From the NCBI GenBank assembly GCA_027494115.1, contig JAOSJL010000001.1, positions 372,001 through 436,000 of the forward strand: a DNA stretch of 64,000 nucleotides. The letters are read 5' to 3'. The position numbers were made by a program, and so were the translations under genes. The stretch comes from Acidimicrobiia bacterium (GTDB lineage: Bacteria > Actinomycetota > Acidimicrobiia > IMCC26256 > JAOSJL01). Below are positions 39,349 through 48,242 of this stretch, in pieces (within the stretch, counting starts at the first letter, position 1; every line of letters begins with the position of its first letter). A model generated the notes under the pieces. The model was not told the DNA's origin. It saw only the letters and a list, made by a program, of their open reading frames with translations, and ran no database searches.

Positions 39349-41259
39349 TCAGGACCCGACGGTCACGGCAGCACCGCGCGATTGCGTTTCCACGGCGTCG
39401 GCAGGGGCGGCCACACAGCGGCATCCGGGAAAGGCCGGCGGGTGCGTGTGCCCGGTGGGGAACTCCTGACCTGCCGGCGTGGGCTCGAGGGCGTTGTCCT
39501 CGCAGTCAGGGCCACAAGCGCCCGACGGGTCGACGATCCACCGGAGCATCGTTCCCTCCTCGACGGAGTCGTAGATGCCTTGCGCATAGGCCGTGGCGAG
39601 GGCCTCCTCCACCCAGTCATCGACGGGTTGGCTCTTCCATTCCCGGTACCTCGCGCGGATTCGTTCCACGATCTCGTCGGCATCCGCACTCTCGTCATCG
39701 ATCGTCGTGGCGAGGCGCTCACGCAGCGGTACGTGCGGGCGGACGGCGAGATCCTCGACGAGACCGTCCGGCGCATCGGCGTCCTCGCCGCGACCGGCCG
39801 CATAGGCCGCTGCCACCGGTGTCGCCACGACGGCCATCCAGGTCGAGCGCACGTCGGCCTCGGAAGGCAGCAGCTTCTCCGACCTGAGCTTGCCGCGCTT
39901 CTTGCGCAGTGCGTCGAGCAGATCGTTCTGGTCGTCGCGGAGCTGACGCTTGAGCGCGCTGGCCAACTCGCCGCGCTGAGCCGACAAGGCCTCGTCGCGC
40001 GTCGCCAGGAAGGCTGCCGCAGGATCCACGACCGCTTTCGGGGCAACGACGGCGTCATCGCCGGTGCCCTCGGCCTCGTTTGCGGCGACCTCGGGTTGCG
40101 ACGCGGCGTCCTCGGAGGTGACGGCCCCGGGTGTTTCGCTCTTGCGCAGCTCGGCGAAGATGGCGTCGGCTGAGCGCCCGGACTCTTCATCCGCCTCTCC
40201 CTCTCCCCCTTCTTCTGCGTCCTCTGCTCCGTGGTCCTCGCGCGCGCCCAGCCCGAGCGCCCCCTTCACGTACGCACGAACACCCTTGCCCGTCTCGTGT
40301 TCTTCTTCGCCTGTTCGATCCGACGCCGCCGTGTCCTCTTTGGCGCTGTCTGCTCTTGCGCTGTCTCCGTTGCCGTTGAGCCGCGCCGAGTCCTCGGGCA
40401 CCGATCCGTCTGCCGGAGGCTCTGTGGCCGTCTTCCGGGGCGGCAGCGCCGGAGAGTCCACGAAGGTCGGGACATCGGGGACCTCGCTCATGTCGGCCGG
40501 ATCCGCCCCGCTTCCGCCCGACAACGCATCCGTCGCCTCGGCCACCGCGCGCTGTACGACCCGATGAGCCTCGAGAAGGCGTTCACGTTCGGCCTTCATC
40601 GCCTCGAGGTGCGCTTCCAATTCGTTGCGTCGCTGGGTGAGGTCGGTGAGGATCCGCTCGCGCACGGTGCGCGCCTCGGCGACCATCTCGCGTCCGGTCG
40701 TCCGCGCCTCGTTCAGAGCCGACTCGGCATCGCGTTCGGCTGTGGCGCGCATATCAGCGGCTTCGGTCGCCGCGCGTTCGGATGTCTCCCGCGCGTCTCG
40801 TTCTGAGGTCTCGCGGATCTCCGCCGCAACATCCTCGGCGCTCTTTCGCTGTTCCGCGACGAGGCGTTCCGTCGTCTCTCGAAGGCGCTGCGCCTCCTCC
40901 TGTGCTTCGCGCACGATGCGACCCGCCCGTTCCTCGGCCTTCGCACGGATCGCATCGGCAGCGTCCTGCGCGGACCGCAGTACCCGACTCGTTTCGGCGC
41001 CGAGCGCGTCGAGGAGTTGGCGTTCGTCCAGCTCCACGGGCTCGTCGAGGCGGACCTCCAGGCGCTCCACCTGGGCCACGAGATCTTTCTCGCGCTCCTG
41101 AGCAGCACCCAGCGAATCTGCCACCCGTCGCAAGAAACTCCGCACCTCGTTGGGTGAGAAACCTTTGCGCGCGACACCGAAGGAGCGCTCCGACACCTCG
41201 ACAGGCGTCAACATGTTCGACGTCGAGATCATCTGGTGCTGTGACGCACGCTCGCTCAT
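39349..41259 (-). CDS. DivIVA-domain protein with long coiled coil and Cys/His-rich C-terminal domain
   Basis: About 636 residues from ATG 41259; starts 27 codons upstream (41340) or 9 downstream are possible. The N-terminus has MLTPVEVSERSFGVARKGFS, the DivIVA/GpsB membrane-curvature domain. A long coiled coil rich in Glu, Arg and Ala follows to about residue 250, then an acidic disordered region. The last about 120 residues are different: a helical part, LRWIVDPSGACGPDCEDNAL and PPAFPGCRCV. That spacing resembles the C-terminus of phage Mu F-type (minor head) domains. Role inferred: polar or septal growth scaffold. Confidence 0.75.
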   Translation of the reverse strand: MSERASQHQMISTSNMLTPVEVSERSFGVARKGFSPNEVRSFLRRVADSLGAAQEREKDLVAQVERLEVRLDEPVELDERQLLDALGAETSRVLRSAQDAADAIRAKAEERAGRIVREAQEEAQRLRETTERLVAEQRKSAEDVAAEIRETSERDARETSERAATEAADMRATAERDAESALNEARTTGREMVAEARTVRERILTDLTQRRNELEAHLEAMKAERERLLEAHRVVQRAVAEATDALSGGSGADPADMSEVPDVPTFVDSPALPPRKTATEPPADGSVPEDSARLNGNGDSARADSAKEDTAASDRTGEEEHETGKGVRAYVKGALGLGAREDHGAEDAEEGGEGEADEESGRSADAIFAELRKSETPGAVTSEDAASQPEVAANEAEGTGDDAVVAPKAVVDPAAAFLATRDEALSAQRGELASALKRQLRDDQNDLLDALRKKRGKLRSEKLLPSEADVRSTWMAVVATPVAAAYAAGRGEDADAPDGLVEDLAVRPHVPLRERLATTIDDESADADEIVERIRARYREWKSQPVDDWVEEALATAYAQGIYDSVEEGTMLRWIVDPSGACGPDCEDNALEPTPAGQEFPTGHTHPPAFPGCRCVAAPADAVETQSRGAAVTVGS

Positions 41260-41352
41260 GTCCGAACCCCCGGGTCCACGGTCCCCCACGCGACTGCTCA
41301 TCGTATTGCCGTGCGGGTCGAAATCCGTTGACCCTCGCATCAGGTGGCGGGA

Positions 41353-42489
41353 TCAGGCCGCGGGTTCGAGCACGTCCTCGAGCGGGCTCACGAGTGGATC
41401 GCCGCCTGCTTCTTCCAGAGCAGCCAGGGCGTCGTCGATCGTCTCGACAGCGACGACCTTCACACCGCCCGCATGCTTCAATGCGTCCTCCTCCTCGCCG
41501 GTCGGCACGAGGAACAGTTCCGCGCCGGCATCCTTGGCCGCAGCCGCCTTCTGGGAGACGCCGCCGACGAGGCCCACCATTCCGTCCGAGCGCATCGTGC
41601 CGGTCACCGCCACCTTCATCCCGCCTGTGAGCTCACCTTCGGTGAGTTGATCGATGATCGCCAGCGTGAAGGCCAACCCGGCGGATGGGCCGCCCACTCG
41701 ACCCGAATCGATCTGGACGTCGACCGGATAGTCGATCTGGAGATTCTCGGTCTGCAGCGCCACGCCGATGAGAGCAAGGCCGTCATCGCTCTCCGCGGTC
41801 TCCAGCACCGTCGTCTGTGTGGTTCCGTCGCGGACGAACTCCACCTCGACGGTCTCGCCGGGCGCGTGTGCCCTCACGAGTTCCCCCGCGTCCGGCGACA
41901 GTTCGACTGTCTCGCCGTCGACCGCGACGATCACGTCACCTTCCTCCAGCTCGCCGTCCGCAGGGCGGCCCTCCTCCACGGCCCGCACCACCGCGCCGTC
42001 GCCGTGCACCGGGACCTCGTAGCCGAGAGTCTCGAGCGCGACGATCGTCGCGACTTCCTGCGACTCGACCATCGCGATCCGGCCGATCTCACGAACTTCC
42101 TCGCGCGAACTCCCCTGCAGGTACTCGTCCTCCTTGACGACCTCGGAGTCGTCGTCGATCCATCCCCACAAGACCTGGAACGGCACCGCGCGACCCGAGA
42201 CGGTCACGGTGAGAAAGAGGATGTCGCCGTCGGGTTCGTAGGTCTGTGCGCCGTCGATGGTGACGACGTCTTCAACGGGCGTTGCCGATCCCGGGCTGAA
42301 CACGATGTAGGGCAAGGGAATGAGGAGACCAGCAGCCAGAATGAGGAGAACGACACCTGCGGCGATACCGCCGACGATCAGGCGACGACGACGTCGCTTG
42401 CGTGCATCGCCGGTCGGGTCGTGTGGCGCGCCGGCGCCGGGAGCCGGAGCGGAGACCGGGGGAGGCGCGGGAGGTGCGGGATCTGTCAT
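41353..42489 (-). CDS. PDZ-domain Lon-type membrane protease (YlbL-like)
   Basis: 378 residues. Pro/Ala-rich cytoplasmic start, one membrane helix (LIVGGIAAGVVLLILAAGLL), a PDZ domain (VRAVEEGRPADGELEEGDVI) and a C-terminal Lon protease domain with the Ser in GRVGGPSAGLAFTLAI and the Lys in SQKAAAAKDAGAELFLVP. The dyad is intact. Secreted-side protein quality control is the usual inferred role. Follows the sortase gene on the same strand. Confidence 0.88.
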   Translation of the reverse strand: MTDPAPPAPPPVSAPAPGAGAPHDPTGDARKRRRRRLIVGGIAAGVVLLILAAGLLIPLPYIVFSPGSATPVEDVVTIDGAQTYEPDGDILFLTVTVSGRAVPFQVLWGWIDDDSEVVKEDEYLQGSSREEVREIGRIAMVESQEVATIVALETLGYEVPVHGDGAVVRAVEEGRPADGELEEGDVIVAVDGETVELSPDAGELVRAHAPGETVEVEFVRDGTTQTTVLETAESDDGLALIGVALQTENLQIDYPVDVQIDSGRVGGPSAGLAFTLAIIDQLTEGELTGGMKVAVTGTMRSDGMVGLVGGVSQKAAAAKDAGAELFLVPTGEEEDALKHAGGVKVVAVETIDDALAALEEAGGDPLVSPLEDVLEPAA

Positions 42490-42526
42490 CTCAGGTGGTC
42501 AACGATGGCCGTGACCGGCGCGTTCC

Positions 42527-43231
42527 TCAGGCTGCCGGTGCCCCGCGGTCAGAGCTCACGAGCTCGCCGTAGACGACGATGCGCTGCGCGGCACTTCCCG
42601 GTGGGTGGCAGGCAAAAAGGGTCACGGTCCGGCCCGGCCGTTGTTCGACGATCCGCAGAGCCGACGGTTGGACGATCTCGGTGCCGGTGACGGAGTAGAC
42701 GTGCGATCCGGTGTGGTCGTTCAGGATGATCTCGTCGCCGACTGCCAGTTGATCGAGGTTTCGAAACGGATGTGAGTTGGTGACCCGATGCCCCGCGATC
42801 ACAGCGTTGCCCCACCCGCCCGGCACGGCCGTTCCGGGCCAGTGCCCGGGGCCCTGGTCGAGCACCGTGAGCCACACGCCGCTGTACATCGTGTGGGAGA
42901 GCCCGATCTTGGGAATGTCGATCGACCCGATCGGCGTGATGGGAACCTCTTCGTAGGGATCCACGGGAGCAGCGGACGGAATCGGGAGCGGTGGCTGATC
43001 CAGCGCGTTGCTGATGACCGCGGCGGCCGCCGGATCGGCCGGTTGTGCCCTTGCCTCGACGACCACAGGCTCGAGTTCTGCTGCGGCGCCGACCGCCACG
43101 GTCGCGCTGAGGACCGCGACGAGAGCGAGAAGCGCGCCCGCGATCGGGGAAAGAACGCGACGATGCACGATGTGGGCGTTTCGCGCGGTACTCGGATGCG
43201 CTGAGGTGTACGGCGAACTCGGGCGGGTCAC
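42527..43231 (-). CDS. Class E sortase
   Basis: GTG 43231 is preferred over ATG 43240 because TAGAAT (43244-43239) would overlap the ATG, while it lies seven bases before the GTG, the leaderless spacing used elsewhere here. One membrane helix, Ala/Pro linker, then the sortase fold: NAVIAGHRVTNSHPF with His and VTLFACHPPGSAAQR with the catalytic Cys and Arg. Joins surface proteins to the wall or pili; no sorting-signal substrate is seen in the window. Confidence 0.85.
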   Translation of the reverse strand: MTRPSSPYTSAHPSTARNAHIVHRRVLSPIAGALLALVAVLSATVAVGAAAELEPVVVEARAQPADPAAAAVISNALDQPPLPIPSAAPVDPYEEVPITPIGSIDIPKIGLSHTMYSGVWLTVLDQGPGHWPGTAVPGGWGNAVIAGHRVTNSHPFRNLDQLAVGDEIILNDHTGSHVYSVTGTEIVQPSALRIVEQRPGRTVTLFACHPPGSAAQRIVVYGELVSSDRGAPAA

Positions 43232-43351
43232 GTCGGTCATTCTAGGAGCCCCCCGGAGGTCTCGTTCGGCGAAGATCGTTGGTCGCGCGGTCGGTCGCGC
43301 CGTCGCGGTTGCTCATCGGCTTCAGGGGCCCGGCCTGTAGGGTTCGCTGCC

Positions 43352-44104
43352 GTGAAGCCCCCGAGGGTCGACGCGGAAGGCGTCGACCCGATGCCAGGTG
43401 GCGGACTCGCGGCTGAAGATCCCCACGAACGTGCGGCGGCAGCGGCCGCGTTGGGTCTGGCGGGTGCACGGCAGCAGGGCGGCACCGCCACTGACCTACA
43501 GCCCTGCCAACGTGCCGACAACCGGCTGCTCGACCTGTGCCGTTCCGATCCGTCACCGCTCGTGCGCGCCGCCGCCCTCGCGGCGCTCGCTCGTCTCGAT
43601 CCCCTGTCACGCCCCGTGCGCAGCGCGTGGGAGACCGCCGCGAGCGACGTCGACCCGGGCGTCCGTCGCCGTGTCGCGGAGCTCGCGCCGGTTGTCGCCG
43701 CCCATGACACCAATTCTGCGAGCGTCGTTGTGGCACTGCTCGAAGACCCAGACGTCGCCGAAGTCGCCGCGTGGGCTCTCGGAGAACTCGGAGCGGCGGG
43801 GATCGCCGCCGGCGCTGTCGCACGCTTGTCGGCGATCGTGGTCGACGACGAGCGCGAGAGCGGGGACGAAAAGAGCAGCGCTCTCGTTCGCGAGTCTGCG
43901 GTTGCCGCTCTCGGGGCGCTCGGCGACCCCGAGGGCCTCGACGCGATCCTGGCGGGGTGCCGAGACCGTCCCGCTGTTCGTCGGCGTGCCGTGCTGGCTC
44001 TGGCACCGTTCCAGGGACCCGCTGTCGACGCCGCACTCGAGGCGGCGCTCGCAGACAGCGACTGGCAGGTACGCCAGGCCGCCGAGGACCTCGCCGCCGA
44101 TTGA
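43352..44104 (+). CDS. HEAT-repeat protein
   Basis: 250 residues from GTG 43352, eight bases after TAGGGT. Four or five Ala/Leu-rich helical repeats of HEAT/PBS-lyase type, for example SPLVRAAALAALARLDPL, PDVAEVAAWALGELGAAG and RPAVRRRAVLALAPFQGP. No enzyme motif, so a binding scaffold is likely. The stop codon lies within the first unit of a 13-base tandem repeat. Confidence 0.75.
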   Translation: MKPPRVDAEGVDPMPGGGLAAEDPHERAAAAAALGLAGARQQGGTATDLQPCQRADNRLLDLCRSDPSPLVRAAALAALARLDPLSRPVRSAWETAASDVDPGVRRRVAELAPVVAAHDTNSASVVVALLEDPDVAEVAAWALGELGAAGIAAGAVARLSAIVVDDERESGDEKSSALVRESAVAALGALGDPEGLDAILAGCRDRPAVRRRAVLALAPFQGPAVDAALEAALADSDWQVRQAAEDLAAD

Positions 44105-44175
44105 TTCAGCCGATTGATTCAGCCGATTGATTCAGCCGATTGATTCAGCCGATTGATTCAGCCGATTCACTCAGC
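44098..44175. repeat. 13-bp tandem repeat (5 perfect units plus 1 degenerate)
   Basis: CGATTGATTCAGC repeats exactly at 44098, 44111, 44124, 44137 and 44150; the unit at 44163 has one change. It covers the end of the HEAT-protein gene and stops eight bases before the mreB stop codon. Copy number probably varies between strains (inferred). Confidence 0.9.
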
Positions 44176-44183
44176 CGGTCGAG

Positions 44184-45191
44184 TCAGGTGCGGGCCTTGG
44201 CCATGAACAGGTCCTTCAAAGAGTCGAAGGACTCGAGGCAGCGCCCTGCGCCGAGGACCACGCACTCGAGCGGTGCATCCACGAGATGGACGTCGACGTT
44301 GGTCTCCTTCTCGAGGCGCGTATCGAGGCCTCGCAACATCCCGCCGCCACCGACCAGATGGATTCCCTGAATGATGAGATCCTGTGCGAGCTCCGGCGGG
44401 GTCTGTGCAAGACAACCGATGACGGCATCACAGATCGCGCGCAACTGCTCCTCGATGGCGGTACGGACGTCGAGCGGTGACAGGACAACGGTCTTGGGCA
44501 GCCCGCTCATCAGATCTCTTCCACGCACCTCTGCCCTGAACTCCTCGCGCGTCGGATACGCCGAGCCGATGGCCAGCTTGATCTCCTCTGCGGTGCGTTC
44601 ACCGATTGCGATGCCGAACTCACGACGGACGAAGGTGGCGATCGCCGCGTCGATGTCGAACGAACCCACACGGACCGCCTCGAGAGCCACGACACCACCG
44701 AGTGAGATCACCGCGACCTCGGAGGTACCACCGCCGACGTCGACGACCATGTTCCCCATCGGCTCGTGAATCGGCAGTTCGGCTCCGATAGCGGCGGCCA
44801 TGGGCTGCTCGATGAGATAGGTGGACGCCGCGCCTGCTCGGCGTGCAGCCTCGAGTACGGCCCGCTGTTCCACGTGCGTGATCGCCGACGGGACGCAGAT
44901 CAGCACCCGGGCACGGCTCAGCCGCGAGATCCCCGCCCTCTGGAACAGCAGGCGGATCATCCGCTGGGTGATCTCGAAATCGGTGATCGCCCCGCCCCGC
45001 AGGGGTCGGACGGCCTGGATGTATCCCGGCGTCCGCCCGATCATCTGCCAAGCCTCGTGGCCCATGGCCAGTACTTCCATTGTGCGTGTGTTGAGCGCAA
45101 TGACCGTGGGCTCGTTGAGAACGATGCCCTGGTCGCGGGCGTACACGAGAGTGTTCGCCGTCCCGAGGTCGATGGCTATATCGCGCGCCAT
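44184..45191 (-). CDS. mreB: MreB, rod-shape actin-like protein
   Basis: 335 residues. Actin-fold motifs: IAIDLGTANTLVYARDQGIV (phosphate 1), MVVDVGGGTSEVAVISLGG (phosphate 2) and HLVGGGGMLRGLDTRLEKE (adenosine). Length and ends normal. Its ATG overlaps the previous gene's stop by one base (TGATG). Directs lateral wall synthesis; mreC/mreD are not adjacent, unlike in many rods. Confidence 0.93.
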   Translation of the reverse strand: MARDIAIDLGTANTLVYARDQGIVLNEPTVIALNTRTMEVLAMGHEAWQMIGRTPGYIQAVRPLRGGAITDFEITQRMIRLLFQRAGISRLSRARVLICVPSAITHVEQRAVLEAARRAGAASTYLIEQPMAAAIGAELPIHEPMGNMVVDVGGGTSEVAVISLGGVVALEAVRVGSFDIDAAIATFVRREFGIAIGERTAEEIKLAIGSAYPTREEFRAEVRGRDLMSGLPKTVVLSPLDVRTAIEEQLRAICDAVIGCLAQTPPELAQDLIIQGIHLVGGGGMLRGLDTRLEKETNVDVHLVDAPLECVVLGAGRCLESFDSLKDLFMAKART

Positions 45192-45406
45192 CAGCGATCT
45201 CGCATTTCGTCCAGATCGTCTTCGTCGAGATCGTCTTCATCAAGGACGTTGTCGTCGAGGGAATCGCGCTCGGGCGGACGCAGCGCCTCGCGCTGACGCT
45301 CGTAGGCGTCGATTCCGGATTCCATCGATCGAGGCTCGCGGTTTCGAAACACGAGGACAACAACACCGACCACGACGACGACGAGCGCGACCAGGAGGAA
45401 CGGCAT
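45191..45406 (-). CDS. Small single-pass membrane protein (71 aa)
   Basis: ATG 45406 lies two bases after the moaE stop. One N-terminal helix (PFLLVALVVVVVGVVVLVF) then a charged tail ending in an acidic repeat (LDEDDLDEDDLDEM). Coupled to mreB by a TGATG overlap. Unknown function; partnership with MreB is only suggested by position. Confidence 0.65.
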   Translation of the reverse strand: MPFLLVALVVVVVGVVVLVFRNREPRSMESGIDAYERQREALRPPERDSLDDNVLDEDDLDEDDLDEMRDR

Positions 45407-45408
45407 CG

Positions 45409-45909
45409 CTACTGCGCCTCGTGCACCGTGTCGGCGGGTGAGGCCTCGGGTGAAGGCGACACGACATCGTGTCCACACTCCGCCCAGTCGGAACCTTGCG
45501 ACCAGTGCTCACGTTTCCAGATGGGCACCATCTCCTTGACCGTGTCGATCGCGAAGCGACCTGCTTCGAACGCTTCGGGACGGTGAGGCGCCGACACGAC
45601 GACGGCGACCGAAACTTCGCTGACCGCGAGATCGCCGAGACGATGCAACAAGACGATCCGTTCCACCGCGGGCCACCGGTTCCGAACGATCTCGCCAACA
45701 CGGTGCAACCGACCTTCGGCCTGGTCGACATAAGCCTCATAGGTGAGGCCGGTCACTCCGGGGCGGCCCTCCGAGTTGTCCCGGACGACTCCCAGGAACG
45801 ACACGACAGCGCCCGATCCGGGAGTCGTGGCCCACGTTGTCGCCTCCTCCACCGGAAGAGGCGCGTCGACGAGACCGATCCAGTCACTGTCCCCCGGTCG
45901 CGCGTCCAC
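45409..45909 (-). CDS. moaE: MoaE, molybdopterin synthase catalytic subunit
   Basis: 166 residues from GTG 45909, six bases after TAGAAT. Motifs: SGAVVSFLGVVRDNSEGR, LTYEAYVDQAEGRLHRVGEI, VLLHRLGDLAVSEVSVAVVV, and PIWKREHWSQGSDWAECG with the catalytic Lys. Inserts sulfur into cyclic pyranopterin with MoaD, which is not in the window. First gene of a moaE-membrane protein-mreB string. Confidence 0.92.
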   Translation of the reverse strand: MDARPGDSDWIGLVDAPLPVEEATTWATTPGSGAVVSFLGVVRDNSEGRPGVTGLTYEAYVDQAEGRLHRVGEIVRNRWPAVERIVLLHRLGDLAVSEVSVAVVVSAPHRPEAFEAGRFAIDTVKEMVPIWKREHWSQGSDWAECGHDVVSPSPEASPADTVHEAQ

Positions 45910-45997
45910 ACGGTCATTCTAGGGAGCGGAGCCGCGCGAGCCTCGCTGCATACGGGGCGAGGCCAAGATACGCCGGTGCGTCATTACACTTCGGCAC

Positions 45998-47131
45998 ATG
46001 TCGGATCGAGGTGACGAGCACGATCCGTTCGACGGGCCACCCGATCCGCTCGACCGCGTGTGGTCACACCCGAGCGAGATCGGAGGCGCTCGTACCCCTG
46101 CGCCGCCACCGCGTCCGCGGCGCAGCGGACACCCCAACTGGGCCATTCCCGTCCTGGCGGCGGCCGTGGGATCGCTCGCGACGTTGGGCGTCGTGGCCCT
46201 CTTCGATGACGGCGGACCGGCGGCGGGACCGTCCTCCACCGCGGCGACCAGGGACGTCTCGGCCGCTCTGGCATCGGAGGTGTCGCCGAGTGTCGTGGGC
46301 GTCCGGGCGACCACGGGCGACACGGCCCGAACCGTGGCCGGTGTCGTCGTGCGACGCACAGAAGACGGCGGCGGGGAATTGTCGAGCGACGTGGTCACGA
46401 GCTACGACGCCGTACACGGCGCCGACGAGATCGTTGTCGTGCCCGCCGGTCGCGCCACTCGCACCGCATCGGTCGTGGGAGTGGATCCCACCACGGACCT
46501 GGCGCTGCTCCGGTTCACCGGACCGCCGTTGCCGTCACTCCTGCTCGACCGTGGCGCGATCGTCGAACCGGGCCAGACTCTGATCGTCGTGGGCGCCACT
46601 GCCGACGGCACGCTTCCCGTGAGCACGGCGGCGGCAGCTCTGGACATTGTCGCCACCGCGGGCACGGACACACACCCCGGCGTGATGGAGCTGACGGTGA
46701 CCCCCGACGGGCATCCGGTCGGTGGCGCCGTCGTGGACACCGACGGCCAGCTCGTCGGCGTCGTGACCGACAGCCGCGACACGTACCCCTCCGGGTCAGC
46801 GACCCCCGCGCGTCTCCTGGCCGACACCGTCGACCAGCTTCGCGAGTGGGGTGCGGTCATCCCGGGCTGGATCGGCCTGAACGGCCGCGACGATCCGTCG
46901 GGCGGCGTCGAGGTCGTCGACGTGGTCGACGGGGGTCCCGCAGACCTGGCAGGGATCAGGGCCGGCGATCAGATCACTGACATCGGCGACGACCCCCTGG
47001 AAGGTGTAGAGGAACTGGTTGCCGAGGTCGTCCACCACGCACCCGGGTCAGAGGTGACGGTCACGATCGCGAGCGGCAACCGGCGCGGTGACCGCCACAC
47101 GGTGACCCTTCTCACCGCTGAGCGGCCCTGA
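45998..47131 (+). CDS. HtrA-like membrane protein lacking the protease triad, with PDZ domain
   Basis: 377 residues; ATG 45998 follows TACACT by eight bases. Cytoplasmic Pro-rich start, one helix (WAIPVLAAAVGSLATLGVVA), a trypsin-like domain and a C-terminal PDZ (VVDVVDGGPADLAGIRAGDQ). The domain keeps TTDLALLRF (Asp), but the His motif reads VVTSYDAVHGADE where TNxHV is expected, and GHPVGGAV replaces GNSGGP. So it is probably not a protease. Contrast the intact HtrA at 56924. Confidence 0.78.
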   Translation: MSDRGDEHDPFDGPPDPLDRVWSHPSEIGGARTPAPPPRPRRSGHPNWAIPVLAAAVGSLATLGVVALFDDGGPAAGPSSTAATRDVSAALASEVSPSVVGVRATTGDTARTVAGVVVRRTEDGGGELSSDVVTSYDAVHGADEIVVVPAGRATRTASVVGVDPTTDLALLRFTGPPLPSLLLDRGAIVEPGQTLIVVGATADGTLPVSTAAAALDIVATAGTDTHPGVMELTVTPDGHPVGGAVVDTDGQLVGVVTDSRDTYPSGSATPARLLADTVDQLREWGAVIPGWIGLNGRDDPSGGVEVVDVVDGGPADLAGIRAGDQITDIGDDPLEGVEELVAEVVHHAPGSEVTVTIASGNRRGDRHTVTLLTAERP

Positions 47132-47168
47132 CTTGTCCGGCACGGGAGTCCCCGGCACCATAGGAGCC

Positions 47169-48218
47169 ATGCCCGAACTCGAGGAACTCGACCGTGAACT
47201 GCTCAACGCGGTGCAATGGGACTTCCCGCTCGTCCCGCGTCCGTTCGCCGAGCTCGGGGAGCGGCTCGGTATCAGCGAGGCCGACGTCCGACAGCGCGTC
47301 GCTGACGTCAAGGAAGCCGGCGTGCTTCGCCAACTCTCCGCCATCTTCGACACGCGCGCCCTCGGGTATGGCTCCTCACTCGTCGCGGCCCGGATCGACG
47401 CCGACCGCGTCGACGAGGCGGCGGCACACATTTCGGCCCACCCCGGCGTGAGCCACAACTACAAGCGCAATCACCACTACAACCTCTGGTACACGATCGC
47501 TGTCCCACCGGGCGACGAACTGAGCGACCACGTCGACGTGCTCCACGCACTGTCGGGTTCGTCGGCGACGCGGCTGCTCCCGACTCTCAAGCTCTACAAG
47601 ATCGGTGTGAAGCTCGACATGACGGGCGAGACCGCCGCGGATGCCAAGTCCGAGGTCCTCGCGCACGAGCGGCCCGAGCGGAACGAAGTGATGGACACTC
47701 CCGAGCTCAGCGATCTCGAGATGGCGACGATCAGCACCGTGCAGTACGACCTCCCGCTCGTCGAGCGTCCGTTTGCGGCACATGGCGAGGTGATCGGCTG
47801 CGACGAGGAGACGGTTCTCGACCTGCTCCGATCGTTCGAGGAGCGAAAGCTGATGCGTCGCTTCGCCGCCGTGATGAACCACCGCACCGCCGGATTCAAG
47901 GCGAACGCGATGGGCGTGTGGGCTGTTCCACCGGAGGATTTGGAGACACTCGGGCCGCGGATGGCGGAGTTCGCCGCCGTGAGCCACTGCTACAAGAGAC
48001 CGACCTACGACGACTGGCCCTACTCGGTGTTCACGATGGTGCACGGGCGAAACGCGCAGGCGTGCGAAGACACGATCGCCGCCATCCGTGACGAGACCGG
48101 CGTGAGCGAGTATGACGTGCTGTGGTCCGTGAAGGAGTACAAGAAGACCCGGGTCCGCTACTTCACCGACGAGTGGGACGCGTGGTCGGCCGAGCACCTC
48201 GCGGCGGCTTCCACCTGA
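47169..48218 (+). CDS. Fused siroheme decarboxylase AhbA-AhbB (AsnC/Lrp-like)
   Basis: 349 residues. ATG 47169 follows GGAG; an upstream start at 47133 is less likely. Two homologous halves: each begins with a helix-turn-helix (FAELGERLGISEADVRQRVA; HGEVIGCDEETVLDLLRSFE) and has an AsnC-like domain with HNYKRNHHYNLWYT in the first and SHCYKRPTYDDWPYSVF in the second. These Y-K-R and His stretches are typical of siroheme decarboxylase subunits AhbA/AhbB and NirDLGH, normally separate chains. Role: siroheme to didecarboxysiroheme for heme or heme d1. Confidence 0.8.
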   Translation: MPELEELDRELLNAVQWDFPLVPRPFAELGERLGISEADVRQRVADVKEAGVLRQLSAIFDTRALGYGSSLVAARIDADRVDEAAAHISAHPGVSHNYKRNHHYNLWYTIAVPPGDELSDHVDVLHALSGSSATRLLPTLKLYKIGVKLDMTGETAADAKSEVLAHERPERNEVMDTPELSDLEMATISTVQYDLPLVERPFAAHGEVIGCDEETVLDLLRSFEERKLMRRFAAVMNHRTAGFKANAMGVWAVPPEDLETLGPRMAEFAAVSHCYKRPTYDDWPYSVFTMVHGRNAQACEDTIAAIRDETGVSEYDVLWSVKEYKKTRVRYFTDEWDAWSAEHLAAAST

Positions 48219-48242
48219 CCTGCCGGATCATCACGGGTCGGA

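Noticed and set aside
38659-40173. 504-codon + strand frame opposite UPF0182 and DivIVA genes
   Set aside because: Crosses two genes on the other strand and shows no family motif.
44098-44175. CRISPR array
   Set aside because: The 13-bp units are directly tandem, without spacers.
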